Below, piece by piece: positions 26,608 through 35,348 of a stretch of DNA of 64,000 nt. A model generated the notes under the pieces. That model worked only from the letters and a program-made list of their open reading frames with translations. It was not told the origin of the DNA and searched no databases. The stretch's first letter is position 1, and every line of letters begins with the position of its first letter. The position numbers and the translations under genes were made by a program. Source of the stretch: an uncultured Actinomycetes bacterium (GTDB taxonomy: Bacteria > Actinomycetota > Actinomycetes > Nanopelagicales > Nanopelagicaceae). Location of the stretch: NCBI GenBank assembly GCA_903863015.1, contig CAIPAI010000018.1, forward strand, positions 35,799 through 99,798, given 5' to 3'.

Positions 26608-27719
26608 TCGTCCTGGCATTAGTAGCACTGACCATCAATGTGCTCAATCTCGTTATCTTTCTCGTGAACACTTTGACCGCGCGTCGACCGACTTTCGCGG
26701 AAGCGACACGTTCAACCGTCAACGTGCTGCTTCCGTGCAGGAACGAAGCCGCGCGAGTCACTCCCACGCTTGAGTCCCTCTTCGCACAAGAAGGTTTGGC
26801 GGATTGCCACTTTTATATTCTCAACGATCGATCTACAGATACGACACAATCGGTTATCAGTGCACTGATCTCAGGCAAAGAGAATGCTTCGCTGACATCT
26901 GGTCGCGAGATCGAACCAGGTTGGATCGGCAAATCCTTCGCCCTCCACCAACTTTTTGAATCGGCCCGCGAGAGCGATTACACGGTTCTCGTTGATGCAG
27001 ATGTCACCCTCTCACCGAGAGCCCTCTCTAGTGCTATCGCCACACTTCAACAGAGTGAGCTCGATTTTCTGAGCATCTATCCACTGCAAGTGACCAGGAG
27101 CTGGAGTGAGTACCTCATCCAACCGTTACTTCAGTGGACGTGGATGACCTCACTCCTCCTGCGACGCAGTGAGCGCTCTGCACGTCGATCGACCACAGTG
27201 GCGAATGGTCAATTCATGGTGATCAGAAATTCAGCGCTCTCTCGCATACAAGGATTCACACACGTGAGAAATTTTGTTTTGGACGACATCGCCCTCGCAC
27301 GTCAGTTGAAAGCATCGGGAGCCTTCGGAAGTGTGATCAACGGTTCTGATCTAGCGCAATGCCGCATGTACGAAAACTTTGGCCAGTTGAGCCATGGGTA
27401 TCGCAAGTCGCTCTGGAGTGCGTTCGGTTCACCATTTGCCGCCGTGGCCGTTGCCGCACTCTTCACCGTTGCCTACATTCTCCCTCTCCCACTAGCCCTT
27501 CTTCAGCATGGATGGATTGCCACGATCTCAGCACTTTCATTCGCTCTCTCACTCATGGTTCGCTACGGCGTGGCCGCACTGACAAGGGCGCCACGCTTCT
27601 CGTCGCTCTTTCACCCCATTGCGATTCTCTTCCTTCTCTTTCTCTTGGCCGCTTCCTGGAGCGATCGACTACGCGGGAAACTTTCCTGGAGCGGGCGAAC
27701 GTTGAGTGATTCTCAATGA
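26604..27719 (+). CDS. Membrane-bound family 2 glycosyltransferase (CruG/CruC-like)
   Basis: This is a 371-residue protein. It has an N-terminal transmembrane helix, a GT-A catalytic domain with VNVLLPCRNEA, ILNDRSTDTT and VLVDADVTL (metal-binding DxD), the acceptor region FVLDDIALA and a distal YRKSLW resembling the QxxRW element, then two or three C-terminal helices. It probably transfers a sugar to the 1'-hydroxyl made by CruF; the sugar is unknown. GTG at 26604 overlaps the cruF stop by 4 bp; an in-frame TTG at 26589 is less likely. The crtD-like gene overlaps its 3' end by 4 bp. Confidence 0.82.
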   Translation: MIVLALVALTINVLNLVIFLVNTLTARRPTFAEATRSTVNVLLPCRNEAARVTPTLESLFAQEGLADCHFYILNDRSTDTTQSVISALISGKENASLTSGREIEPGWIGKSFALHQLFESARESDYTVLVDADVTLSPRALSSAIATLQQSELDFLSIYPLQVTRSWSEYLIQPLLQWTWMTSLLLRRSERSARRSTTVANGQFMVIRNSALSRIQGFTHVRNFVLDDIALARQLKASGAFGSVINGSDLAQCRMYENFGQLSHGYRKSLWSAFGSPFAAVAVAALFTVAYILPLPLALLQHGWIATISALSFALSLMVRYGVAALTRAPRFSSLFHPIAILFLLFLLAASWSDRLRGKLSWSGRTLSDSQ

Positions 27720-29185
27720 GCCGCATTGCGATCGTGGGAGCCGGCATCGGAGGTCTCGCAGCAGCCGTGAAGCTGGCGGCGCTGGGCCACCACGTTGAGA
27801 TTTTCGAAGGAAGCAGTTTCGTGGGCGGAAAATGCCGCACGGAAACCATCGGTGGCTACTCATTCGATGTCGGTCCTTCACTCTTCACGCTGCCAGCTGT
27901 TTACCGTGACCTCTTCTTAAAGACCGGCAAACCGCTCGAGGAGGAACTCGAATTATTGTCACTCGACCCGGCGTTCGAATACCGCTTCGACGATGGCGCT
28001 ACCTTCGCATATCGCGGTTCGCGCGGCGCATTAATGGAATCGATTACGCAAGCTTTTGGCGTACGCGCCGCACTTCAGTGGCAAAGACTCTTAGACCGCG
28101 GAAGCGAGATGTGGAGAGTCGCGCGCGACCCCTTCATCCAATCCCCGATCGCCCCATTGCGATCAATGATGCGTCGGAAGGGAGTGGTGCGAGATTCACG
28201 CATCATCGCCCCGCACCGAACCTTGCGATCATTGGGGCGCTCCATCGTCTCCGATCCGCATTTGCGAATGTTGATTGACCGGTACGCCACGTACACGGGT
28301 TCAGATCCGCGTAAAGCGCCTGCGGCTCTGCTGACAATCCCCTATATCGAATCGACCTTCGGGGCCTGGCACATCAAGGGCGGCGTCGGCTCGCTCAGTG
28401 GCGCCCTGGCGCGCAGAGCTGAAACGCTCGGCGTCATCATTCATCTATCCACAGAAGTGCGCACTATCGAGACATCTTCCAATGAAGTAACCGGCATCCG
28501 TCTCGAAAACGGCGACCTCTATCCTGCTGAGATAGTCATATCGAACGCCGATGCCACACACACCTTCAACTCACTCCTTGATGCTCCCCGACAAGCAGCG
28601 AAGCTTGCAAAGGCAGCACCATCCTTAAGCGGCTTCGTCCTTATGCTGGGTCTTCGCGGACGCACTCCTGGGTTGGGGCACAACACCGTGCTCTTCCCCG
28701 CAGGCTATGACGCTGAATTTGATGCACTCTTCGGTTCGTCGCCGCACTTGATTGAAGATCCCACGATCTACATCTGCTCACCTGACGATGCTGCGATGCG
28801 TCCACATGCAGATTCGGAAAGCTGGTTCGTACTCGTGAATACTCCTGGGACCACGTTCGTCGACTGGAGCAACCAGACAACGGTGGAGCGATACAAGAAT
28901 CAGATCATAGACCTCATTGAAAAACGTGGAATTACTGTGCGCGATCGCATCGAAGTCTGCCAGGTGCGAACTCCCGCCGACTTCGAACGCGAAAATCGTG
29001 CTCCAGGTGGGGGCATTTATGGCAAAGCCGGAAACTCCCGAACCGCGGCGCTCTCGCGTACAAAGAACAGCACCCACATCAAAGGCCTCTACTCAGTGGG
29101 TGGTTCAGTTCATCCTGGTGGTGGGCTACCGATGGTGGGTATCGGCGCTGAAATCGTATGCAAAGCGATCGGCCCAGCCAGCTAA
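27716..29185 (+). CDS. crtD: CrtD-like carotenoid 3,4-desaturase (phytoene desaturase family)
   Basis: This is a 489-residue FAD-dependent oxidoreductase. The dinucleotide motif IAIVGAGIGGLAAAVKLA is at the N-terminus. GGKCRTETIGGYSFDVGPS follows, and the C-terminal FAD motif is GGSVHPGGGLPMVGIGAEI. A full CrtI lies 3.5 kb further on. The link to cruF and the glycosyltransferase makes this the likely CrtD-type enzyme, which desaturates C3'-C4' of a 1'-hydroxylated psi end. It closes a five-gene operon. The converging gene on the other strand ends 10 bp away. Confidence 0.82.
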   Translation: MSRIAIVGAGIGGLAAAVKLAALGHHVEIFEGSSFVGGKCRTETIGGYSFDVGPSLFTLPAVYRDLFLKTGKPLEEELELLSLDPAFEYRFDDGATFAYRGSRGALMESITQAFGVRAALQWQRLLDRGSEMWRVARDPFIQSPIAPLRSMMRRKGVVRDSRIIAPHRTLRSLGRSIVSDPHLRMLIDRYATYTGSDPRKAPAALLTIPYIESTFGAWHIKGGVGSLSGALARRAETLGVIIHLSTEVRTIETSSNEVTGIRLENGDLYPAEIVISNADATHTFNSLLDAPRQAAKLAKAAPSLSGFVLMLGLRGRTPGLGHNTVLFPAGYDAEFDALFGSSPHLIEDPTIYICSPDDAAMRPHADSESWFVLVNTPGTTFVDWSNQTTVERYKNQIIDLIEKRGITVRDRIEVCQVRTPADFERENRAPGGGIYGKAGNSRTAALSRTKNSTHIKGLYSVGGSVHPGGGLPMVGIGAEIVCKAIGPAS

Positions 29186-29195
29186 ACGAACTGAA

Positions 29196-30881
29196 CTACT
29201 TCTTCTTAAATCCTGCAGGACATTTAGGGCTAGTACCCACAACCTTCTTTACCGTCTTGCCCTTTATGCAGGTAAGAGTGATTTGTTTGGGCAACTTAGT
29301 AGCCTTAACAGCAACTGGTTGCACGGGCTTCGACGGAGTAATGGCAGCACCTTGCGCTAACTTGATTCGAATCGTGGGGGAAGAAAAAGTGAAATTATCT
29401 GCCTGGAGTTTGATAAATCCGTCTTTCTCATTGACCAACACCGTTGCCACTTGGTTCGAATTATCCGCAGAGACTACTTCGACCTTGGCTTCGACAGGTG
29501 CGCTAGAGAAGCCATAATAGCAACGCGCTGTTTCTGATCGCACGATGTACGTGTATCGACCCTTGAAGAGCGACCCGTCCACGTTGGTATGTATACCCGC
29601 CACACGGTAATTGAGAGATCCATCCACGAATGCAGGCGGTCCTTGCTCATAAATGGGTGCGTTCGTCACGACTAAGCCATGGAGTTTTGTCTTATCAGCC
29701 GAACAAGCATTATTTCCAGCATAGGCATTCGCTGCAAAGTTCCAGAAAATTGAATTAGTTTCGCGCAGAATATTCACGCCATTATTATTAGCGGCGGGCG
29801 AGAATGGGACAAGGTATTTCTCGAAAGCTGAGAAGAGTTTGAATTTGTCGAAATTTGCAGCCAATAGATCGGTGTTAGGGGCTGCGAGAAAATCTGCATA
29901 ATTTGTAGACGTAGTACCGCCCCAGTTTGCTGAACCTCCTCCAGGGTTCCCGTTGCCCGAGAGTCCGACCGTATAGAAATCTTTCAAGTACTTCTCTAAA
30001 ACTACATCCTTGGCCACATCAACTTTGGGCACGGAAGCCTTAAGTTCTGGAACTAAAGTGACGTCGCCTTCGACACGGATCTTATTATTATCAGCGTCTA
30101 GTGAATCCACAGAAAAGTCTGCGTTCTGCATTCGCCCGAAAATCCACCCAGTCAGGTTCTTATCAAGACGCAAGGTGAGCCCCACGCGCTCCGCCCCAGT
30201 GAAATTAAGTGAATTAACGCACTCCCCAGAAGTCAACGTAAATTCTCTACACACCCCACCGCTTTCAATCTTGACCGGATACACGGACCCTTTGAAATCC
30301 GAAAGCTCGATCGTGCAATCACTGCGCGGGTGGCCCTCTGGACAAGTGGATCGATACCGGAGCAAAACATGCGACGCAAAATATCGGGCCGTTCCATCAC
30401 TATTAGCCGACGCGCTTTTCCAAATCGACATTCCTCCCCCACCGGGAATCTTGGTTTCTGGAGTGAGTTTGGTGGCCTTAAAGGTGAATGGGGCGATGAT
30501 CTTGGATTTGCTCTCGCCGTAATACGTCAGTTTCTCTAACTGACCATTCGAGTTGTTCACCTGCAACGAGTCGATACAGGAACGATCGGTATCAATCTTG
30601 CAGGTACGAAGAATCAGATCTTCATACAGTTGACTGTAATTTGCGCACGTAGGGTCATCCCAGCCCGTGCACCAAAGCTGAGTCCACTTCGCAAGTTCGG
30701 TGGAACCGTTGTAAATCTGCCCGTAGAGCGATGAGTTACTCCACAAACCAAAATCATTTGCCTGAAAATTTGTGGAGACCTTAGAGTCCGGCTCTTGCGC
30801 GCTCGCCTGAGAGGTCTGAACCATCGCGCTGAGGAGAACTATGCAGAGTGTTGCGACAACCGGAAAGCGAAGGCGAATCAT
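29196..30881 (-). CDS. Large secreted Cys-rich protein, unknown function
   Basis: This is a 561-residue protein with a signal peptide (about residues 1-28, SAQA) and no internal membrane helix. It has many cysteines in close pairs (for example WCTGWDDPTC and TCPEGHPRSDC), pointing to disulfides outside the cell. Asn, Ser, Gly and Thr are abundant, as in extracellular beta-structured proteins. The last ~28 residues are a separate basic tail with two Cys and the ending PKCPAGFKKK. I do not recognise the main domain. It stands alone, with its own -10 hexamer, between the two carotenoid gene groups. Confidence 0.75.
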   Translation of the reverse strand: MIRLRFPVVATLCIVLLSAMVQTSQASAQEPDSKVSTNFQANDFGLWSNSSLYGQIYNGSTELAKWTQLWCTGWDDPTCANYSQLYEDLILRTCKIDTDRSCIDSLQVNNSNGQLEKLTYYGESKSKIIAPFTFKATKLTPETKIPGGGGMSIWKSASANSDGTARYFASHVLLRYRSTCPEGHPRSDCTIELSDFKGSVYPVKIESGGVCREFTLTSGECVNSLNFTGAERVGLTLRLDKNLTGWIFGRMQNADFSVDSLDADNNKIRVEGDVTLVPELKASVPKVDVAKDVVLEKYLKDFYTVGLSGNGNPGGGSANWGGTTSTNYADFLAAPNTDLLAANFDKFKLFSAFEKYLVPFSPAANNNGVNILRETNSIFWNFAANAYAGNNACSADKTKLHGLVVTNAPIYEQGPPAFVDGSLNYRVAGIHTNVDGSLFKGRYTYIVRSETARCYYGFSSAPVEAKVEVVSADNSNQVATVLVNEKDGFIKLQADNFTFSSPTIRIKLAQGAAITPSKPVQPVAVKATKLPKQITLTCIKGKTVKKVVGTSPKCPAGFKKK

Positions 30882-30887
30882 TCGACA

Positions 30888-30893
30888 AAGTTA
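30888..30893 (-). promoter_or_regulatory. -10 hexamer of the secreted-protein gene
   Basis: TAACTT on the minus strand, exactly 6 nt before the ATG at 30881. Confidence 0.6.
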
Positions 30894-30949
30894 GCAGAGC
30901 CATCGGCTGATCGGTTGGAATTCCTACCAGTGACGGGAAAACCCAGGAC

Positions 30950-31573
30950 TTACGCTTCGTGCAATTGAGCGTAAGCGTATTCGGCTACTTGCCTCAGGGC
31001 GTAAAGCTCCATGAGCAGGAGCAATAAAGAAAGCGGTGTCGCGATAAAGGAAAGTCCGATGGCGGCCGCAATGATTAGCCCGCGCACGGGACGTTCGGCG
31101 ATCGTTACGACGCCCACTTCATTCACTCCATGCGACTTGATCTTTGCGCGCAAATACTCCTGAACTAGCCCGACGATCCAGATGCCGACAGCGATCCAGA
31201 GTGGGACACCACAGCGCCATAAGGCAACGAGCCATGCCACTTCTACTAATCGATCAGCTGCGGAATCTAGGACCGCTCCGCGAAGGCTGACTTGATTTCT
31301 GAGAATGGCAACGGTGCCATCGAGGCCATCCAAGATAAGGGCAAATATCACAATGAACGCGACATACTTTGCCGGCGCAAGCCAAGCGCCGATCCCACCT
31401 ATTACGACGGTAATTATTGAAAGAAGATTGGCCGAAATCGGCTTGAGAGGTTGGGCTGCCACGTAAGCGAAAGAGAGCCAGCCCAAAACGATGCGAGAGG
31501 GTGCCACATCCCCATGGAGCGATACCCAGCGAGCGACATACTCGCTACGCCCCATGTGGAGACCTTTTCCCAT
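30950..31573 (-). CDS. CDP-alcohol phosphatidyltransferase family membrane protein
   Basis: This 207-residue enzyme has about six helices. The family motif is present as DGLDGTVA, then GAVLDSAAD, giving the four metal-binding aspartates. The Arg that normally follows Ala in the motif is displaced (VAILR), so the product class is uncertain; a phosphatidylinositol-phosphate or glycerophosphate type synthase is possible. The ATG at 31573 is supported by TAGAGT 7 nt upstream. Longer in-frame starts up to 31813 would overlap the divergent crtE and encode an unlikely charged N-terminus. Confidence 0.8.
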   Translation of the reverse strand: MGKGLHMGRSEYVARWVSLHGDVAPSRIVLGWLSFAYVAAQPLKPISANLLSIITVVIGGIGAWLAPAKYVAFIVIFALILDGLDGTVAILRNQVSLRGAVLDSAADRLVEVAWLVALWRCGVPLWIAVGIWIVGLVQEYLRAKIKSHGVNEVGVVTIAERPVRGLIIAAAIGLSFIATPLSLLLLLMELYALRQVAEYAYAQLHEA

Positions 31574-31627
31574 GGAGGCGACTCTACCCAACAGGCGGCG
31601 GTGGTAAACCAGAGGTAATCTGTGCCC
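31574..31627. promoter_or_regulatory. 54-bp divergent promoter region, CDP-alcohol transferase / crtE
   Basis: Minus-strand TAGAGT (31581-31586) is 7 nt before the ATG at 31573. Plus-strand TAATCT (31616-31621) is 6 nt before the ATG at 31628. Confidence 0.6.
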
Positions 31628-32671
31628 ATGCAACTTCGCGAAGAGATCGAGCGCGCCCTGGTCGCATTCATCGACCGGGAGATCGTCCAACTCTCGTCGA
31701 TCGGGCCTGAATTGGCACCGATCAGCGAGGCGACTCGGGAGTTCCTTACGGAAGGCAAGCGCCTGCGCCCCCTCTTTGCCTACTGGGCAAATAGAGCTTG
31801 TGGTGGCGTTCATAGTGACGCCTTAGTCAACGCCGTGAGCAGCTTAGAATTTCTCCACGCCTGTGCACTCATACATGACGATGTCATGGACGGATCAGAT
31901 ACCCGCCGCGGCAAACCAGCGATACATCACCGCTTCGCCACGCTTCATCGCCAAGAGAGCATGTCGGGCAACGCTGAAACATTTGGGCTCTCCTCCGCAG
32001 TATTGCTGGGCGATCTCTGTCTCGTGTGGGCAGACCGAATGCTCAACGAATCAGGTCTTGATCACGTTGTGATGCATCGACTCAATCCGGTCTACGACGA
32101 AATGCGCGTGGAATTAATGGCTGGTCAATATCTCGATGTTCTCGAACAAGCACTCGCGACTTCGAGCGTAGAGCGTTCGCTTCGCATCGCGCGGTACAAA
32201 TCAGGCAAGTACACCGTGGAGCGTCCGTTGCATTTCGGTGCGGTCATCGCCGGCGCCGATACACCAACTCTCGAACTCTTCTCCCGCTACGGATTACCTC
32301 TTGGGGAAGCTTTCCAATTGCGCGATGACATTTTGGGTGTCTTCGGCGATCAATCCGAAACAGGAAAGCCTGCTGGCGACGACCTTCGCGAAGGCAAGCG
32401 CACAGTCCTTATCGCGCACGCGGTAAATAGGGCTAGCGCGGCTCAGAGTATTGAAATTCGCAAACACCTCGGGGATCCGCACCTCTCTCCCGAGGACGTC
32501 CAGATTCTCCGCGAGATCATTCGAGATACCGGTGCACTTTCAGAAGTAGAGAAAATCATCGAAGAGAGTTTGGCGGAATCCATTGCAGCGATCTCCAGCG
32601 CAAGCCTCGACGCAGAGGCTGTTGCAGTACTCAAGGACTTAGCAATCGCAGCCACTCGCCGGGTTCTTTAG
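31628..32671 (+). CDS. crtE: Geranylgeranyl diphosphate synthase (polyprenyl synthetase)
   Basis: This 347-residue trans-prenyltransferase makes the C20 precursor of carotenoids. The first Asp-rich motif is DDVMDGSDTRRG, and the second is represented by QLRDDILGVFGD. The residues before the first motif favour chain stopping near C20, but length specificity cannot be read with certainty. ATG at 31628 is chosen over the GTG at 31622 because TAATCT lies exactly 6 nt before it. crtI follows after 3 bp, so crtE-crtI-crtB is one operon. Confidence 0.9.
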   Translation: MQLREEIERALVAFIDREIVQLSSIGPELAPISEATREFLTEGKRLRPLFAYWANRACGGVHSDALVNAVSSLEFLHACALIHDDVMDGSDTRRGKPAIHHRFATLHRQESMSGNAETFGLSSAVLLGDLCLVWADRMLNESGLDHVVMHRLNPVYDEMRVELMAGQYLDVLEQALATSSVERSLRIARYKSGKYTVERPLHFGAVIAGADTPTLELFSRYGLPLGEAFQLRDDILGVFGDQSETGKPAGDDLREGKRTVLIAHAVNRASAAQSIEIRKHLGDPHLSPEDVQILREIIRDTGALSEVEKIIEESLAESIAAISSASLDAEAVAVLKDLAIAATRRVL

Positions 32672-32674
32672 ATC

Positions 32675-34153
32675 GTGCCACGTTCTATACCCGGCCCGAC
32701 ATCACATGTCGTCATCGTGGGCGCCGGCCTTGCTGGGCTCAGCGCCGCATTACGGTTGGCCGGAGCCGGACGAAAAGTGACCATCCTGGAACGCGAGAGC
32801 GTTCCCGGCGGACGTAACGGGCTGCTAGAAAAAGAGGGCTATCGATTTGATACTGGCCCAACAGTCCTCACGATGCCTGATCTCATTCGAGATGCTCTCG
32901 CAGAAGTTGGCGAGGAATTAGAAGACTGGCTTGAGCTGATGCCACTCTCCCCGCTCTATCGTGCATTTTTTGCCGATGGCTCACAAATGGACGTGCACGC
33001 GAACACCTCGCAGATGGAAGAGGAAATTTCACGCGTCATAGGCCCCGAGGAAGCAGCGGGATATGGTCGCTATGTTGACTTCGTTACCAAGTTGTATAAG
33101 TACGAGTTCAACGACTTCATCGACAAGAATATTGACTCCCCTTTTCATCTTCTTACACCAAACCTTGCGCGACTAGTTGCCCTGGGTGGCTTTCGACATT
33201 TAGCACCCAAGGTGAATCAATTCCTCTCCGACCCACGCACGCAGCGGGTGTACTCATTTCAAGCGATGTATGCCGGCCTCAGTCCGCAACAAGCGTTGGC
33301 GATTTATGCAGTGATCGCCTATATGGATTCAGTCAATGGTGTTTTCTTCCCCAAAGGCGGAATGCATGCAGTACCTCGCGCGCTAGCCGGGGCCGCCATC
33401 AAACATGGTGTCGATATCCACTACAACACCGAAGTTACTAGAGTCGAAAAGCGCAATGGCCGAGCCGTCGCGGTGCAGACCGCCACCGGTGAGCGATTTG
33501 AGTGCGATGCGTTGATTTTGAACCCAGATCTTCCGGTGGCTTGGCGGGACTTGCTGGGGCGCACTCCACTGACCGTGAAAAGATTGAAGTACTCACCTTC
33601 CTGCGCAGTTCTTCTCACAGGGTCGCATCGCTCGTACTCGCATTTAGCTCATCACAACATCCACTTCGGTCATGATTGGGATGGCGTTTTCCGCGAACTT
33701 ATCGACGAGAGACGCGTAATGAGCGATCCCAGCATTTTGGTGACCATCCCATCGAAGGACGACCCGTCTCTCGCCCCCGCCGGCAAACACTCGTACTACA
33801 CACTCTTTCCCACTCCGAACCTTGACGCGAGCATTGACTGGAAGAGTTACGGTCCAAAGTACCGTGACGAAATGGTGCGCGTGATGGAGGAACGCGGATA
33901 CGCAGGTTTTGGTGAATCCATCGAGGTGGAAGAACTCACCACTCCGCTCGATTGGCAAGCACGAGGGATGGAACGTGGTGCACCGTTCGCTAGTTCACAT
34001 ACTTTCATGCAGACCGGACCATTCCGACCGAGCAATCTAGCGCGCGGATTTGAAAACGTCGTCTTCGCTGGATCGGGCACGAGGCCCGGTGTTGGTGTAC
34101 CCATGGTCCTCATCAGCGGAAAACTCGCAGCCGAAAGAATTCTTGGTACATGA
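32675..34153 (+). CDS. crtI: Phytoene desaturase (lycopene-forming)
   Basis: This 492-residue CrtI-type enzyme converts phytoene to lycopene through successive desaturations. The FAD-binding motif VVIVGAGLAGLSAALRLAGAG is followed by VPGGRNGLLEKEGYRFDTGP. The bacterial-type C-terminal motif AGSGTRPGVGVPMVLISGKL is intact. It begins with GTG three bases after the crtE stop, and its stop overlaps the crtB start by 4 bp. It is distinguished from the CrtD-like paralogue at 27716 by its place between crtE and crtB. Confidence 0.92.
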   Translation: MPRSIPGPTSHVVIVGAGLAGLSAALRLAGAGRKVTILERESVPGGRNGLLEKEGYRFDTGPTVLTMPDLIRDALAEVGEELEDWLELMPLSPLYRAFFADGSQMDVHANTSQMEEEISRVIGPEEAAGYGRYVDFVTKLYKYEFNDFIDKNIDSPFHLLTPNLARLVALGGFRHLAPKVNQFLSDPRTQRVYSFQAMYAGLSPQQALAIYAVIAYMDSVNGVFFPKGGMHAVPRALAGAAIKHGVDIHYNTEVTRVEKRNGRAVAVQTATGERFECDALILNPDLPVAWRDLLGRTPLTVKRLKYSPSCAVLLTGSHRSYSHLAHHNIHFGHDWDGVFRELIDERRVMSDPSILVTIPSKDDPSLAPAGKHSYYTLFPTPNLDASIDWKSYGPKYRDEMVRVMEERGYAGFGESIEVEELTTPLDWQARGMERGAPFASSHTFMQTGPFRPSNLARGFENVVFAGSGTRPGVGVPMVLISGKLAAERILGT

Positions 34154-35049
34154 GCGAGCTTACTGCCGCTGGCATTACTGACCCGCGTCTGATCACCTCA
34201 TACAAGGCGTGCAAAAAGCTCAATGCGCAACACGGAAAGACTTACTATCTCGCCACACTTCTCCTTCCACCAGCCAAGCGCCCTTTTGTACATGCCCTCT
34301 ATGGATTCGCACGCTATGCCGATGAGATTGTCGACGACCTCGCATCAACCCTGTCCGACAACGAGAAAGCCCAATTGCTGCACAATTGGGGTGAAGGCGT
34401 ACTCGCCGATATCGAGCGCGGATCAAGTGCGGATCCCATCGGCGCCGCATTCGTCGACACGATCACTCGATGGAATATTCCACAGGAGTATGTGCGCGCG
34501 TTCCTCGAATCAATGACAATGGACCTCACTGTCAGCGAATATCAGACCTACGAAGATTTGTATAAGTATGTGTACGGTTCGGCTGCTGTTATTGGACTGC
34601 AGATGGTTCCGATCTTGGAACCGCTCTCCCCTGAAGCGATAACCGCTGCGCAATCTCTCGGAGTTGCGTTTCAATTGGCCAATTTTATTCGTGATGTGGG
34701 CGAAGATCTGGACCGAGGTCGCGTTTACCTCCCGCTCGACGAGTTGGCCCAACATGGCGTCAGCAGAGTGGACCTTGAAAAGCGAGTGCTGACGCCAGAG
34801 ATCATTTCTGCACTTAAATTTCAAATTGCCCGCGTCCGAAGCCTTCAGGAGGAGGCATCTTCTGGAATAGCGCTTCTCCACCCAAGCAGCCGGCCATGCA
34901 TAGAGGCCGCTAGCGAGCTCTACTGCGGCATCGTCGACGAGATAGAGAAGATCAACTACGACGTTTTCAATTTTCGGGCGAAAACTTCAACCACACGACG
35001 ACTACGCGTCTTCATACCTGCCTTGCTGAGAGCACGCGCTGCGCGTTAA
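34150..35049 (+). CDS. crtB: Phytoene synthase
   Basis: This 299-residue squalene/phytoene synthase family enzyme joins two GGPP molecules. The two Asp-rich metal sites are visible in YADEIVDD near residue 57 and NFIRDVGEDLDRGRVYLP near residue 177. The family start KTYYLATLLLPPAKRPFVHALYGF is clear. The gene overlaps crtI by 4 bp (ATGA), and its 3' end overlaps the converging crtYd by 4 bp. Confidence 0.95.
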   Translation: MSELTAAGITDPRLITSYKACKKLNAQHGKTYYLATLLLPPAKRPFVHALYGFARYADEIVDDLASTLSDNEKAQLLHNWGEGVLADIERGSSADPIGAAFVDTITRWNIPQEYVRAFLESMTMDLTVSEYQTYEDLYKYVYGSAAVIGLQMVPILEPLSPEAITAAQSLGVAFQLANFIRDVGEDLDRGRVYLPLDELAQHGVSRVDLEKRVLTPEIISALKFQIARVRSLQEEASSGIALLHPSSRPCIEAASELYCGIVDEIEKINYDVFNFRAKTSTTRRLRVFIPALLRARAAR

Positions 35050-35348
35050 TGCCTTATCCCTCGACGCCCCAAGAATACCCACATACTTTGCACGCTCAAG
35101 ACGAGGGAAAAACCAAAGATTAAATCTTCAATGGGCTCATAGAAGACTCGTACGCCCAGAATTGCACTTTCGTCATACAGAAAGACATTGTTATAGGTAA
35201 GCCATCCGTTAATGAGCAATTGAAACAGAATGATAATCGCGTATCCCGCCCAAAAAACTCGTCGACCAAGTAGTCGGGTGCGCACGATGAAAAGATCCCA
35301 AAGAATGGCAACTGCAAGGACGAGGAAGGTCATCAACGTATAACTCAT
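35046..35348 (-). CDS. crtYd: Lycopene beta-cyclase subunit CrtYd
   Basis: This is a 100-residue membrane protein with three helices, one half of the heterodimeric lycopene cyclase of Actinobacteria. The signature ...ESAILGVRVFYEPIEDLIFG (paired acidic residues after Pro-Ile) matches the cyclase motif, and WDLFIVRTRLL is typical of the first helix. Its ATG overlaps the crtYc stop by 4 bp. With CrtYc it forms beta rings on lycopene. Because CruF and CrtD act on a psi end, one-sided cyclisation is expected. Confidence 0.9.
   Translation of the reverse strand: MSYTLMTFLVLAVAILWDLFIVRTRLLGRRVFWAGYAIIILFQLLINGWLTYNNVFLYDESAILGVRVFYEPIEDLIFGFSLVLSVQSMWVFLGRRGIRH

Noticed and set aside
31574..31813. 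A longer N-terminus for the CDP-alcohol phosphatidyltransferase
   Set aside because: This part overlaps crtE on the other strand and encodes a charged, Cys/His-rich segment unlike the family. The ATG at 31573 has a well-placed promoter hexamer.
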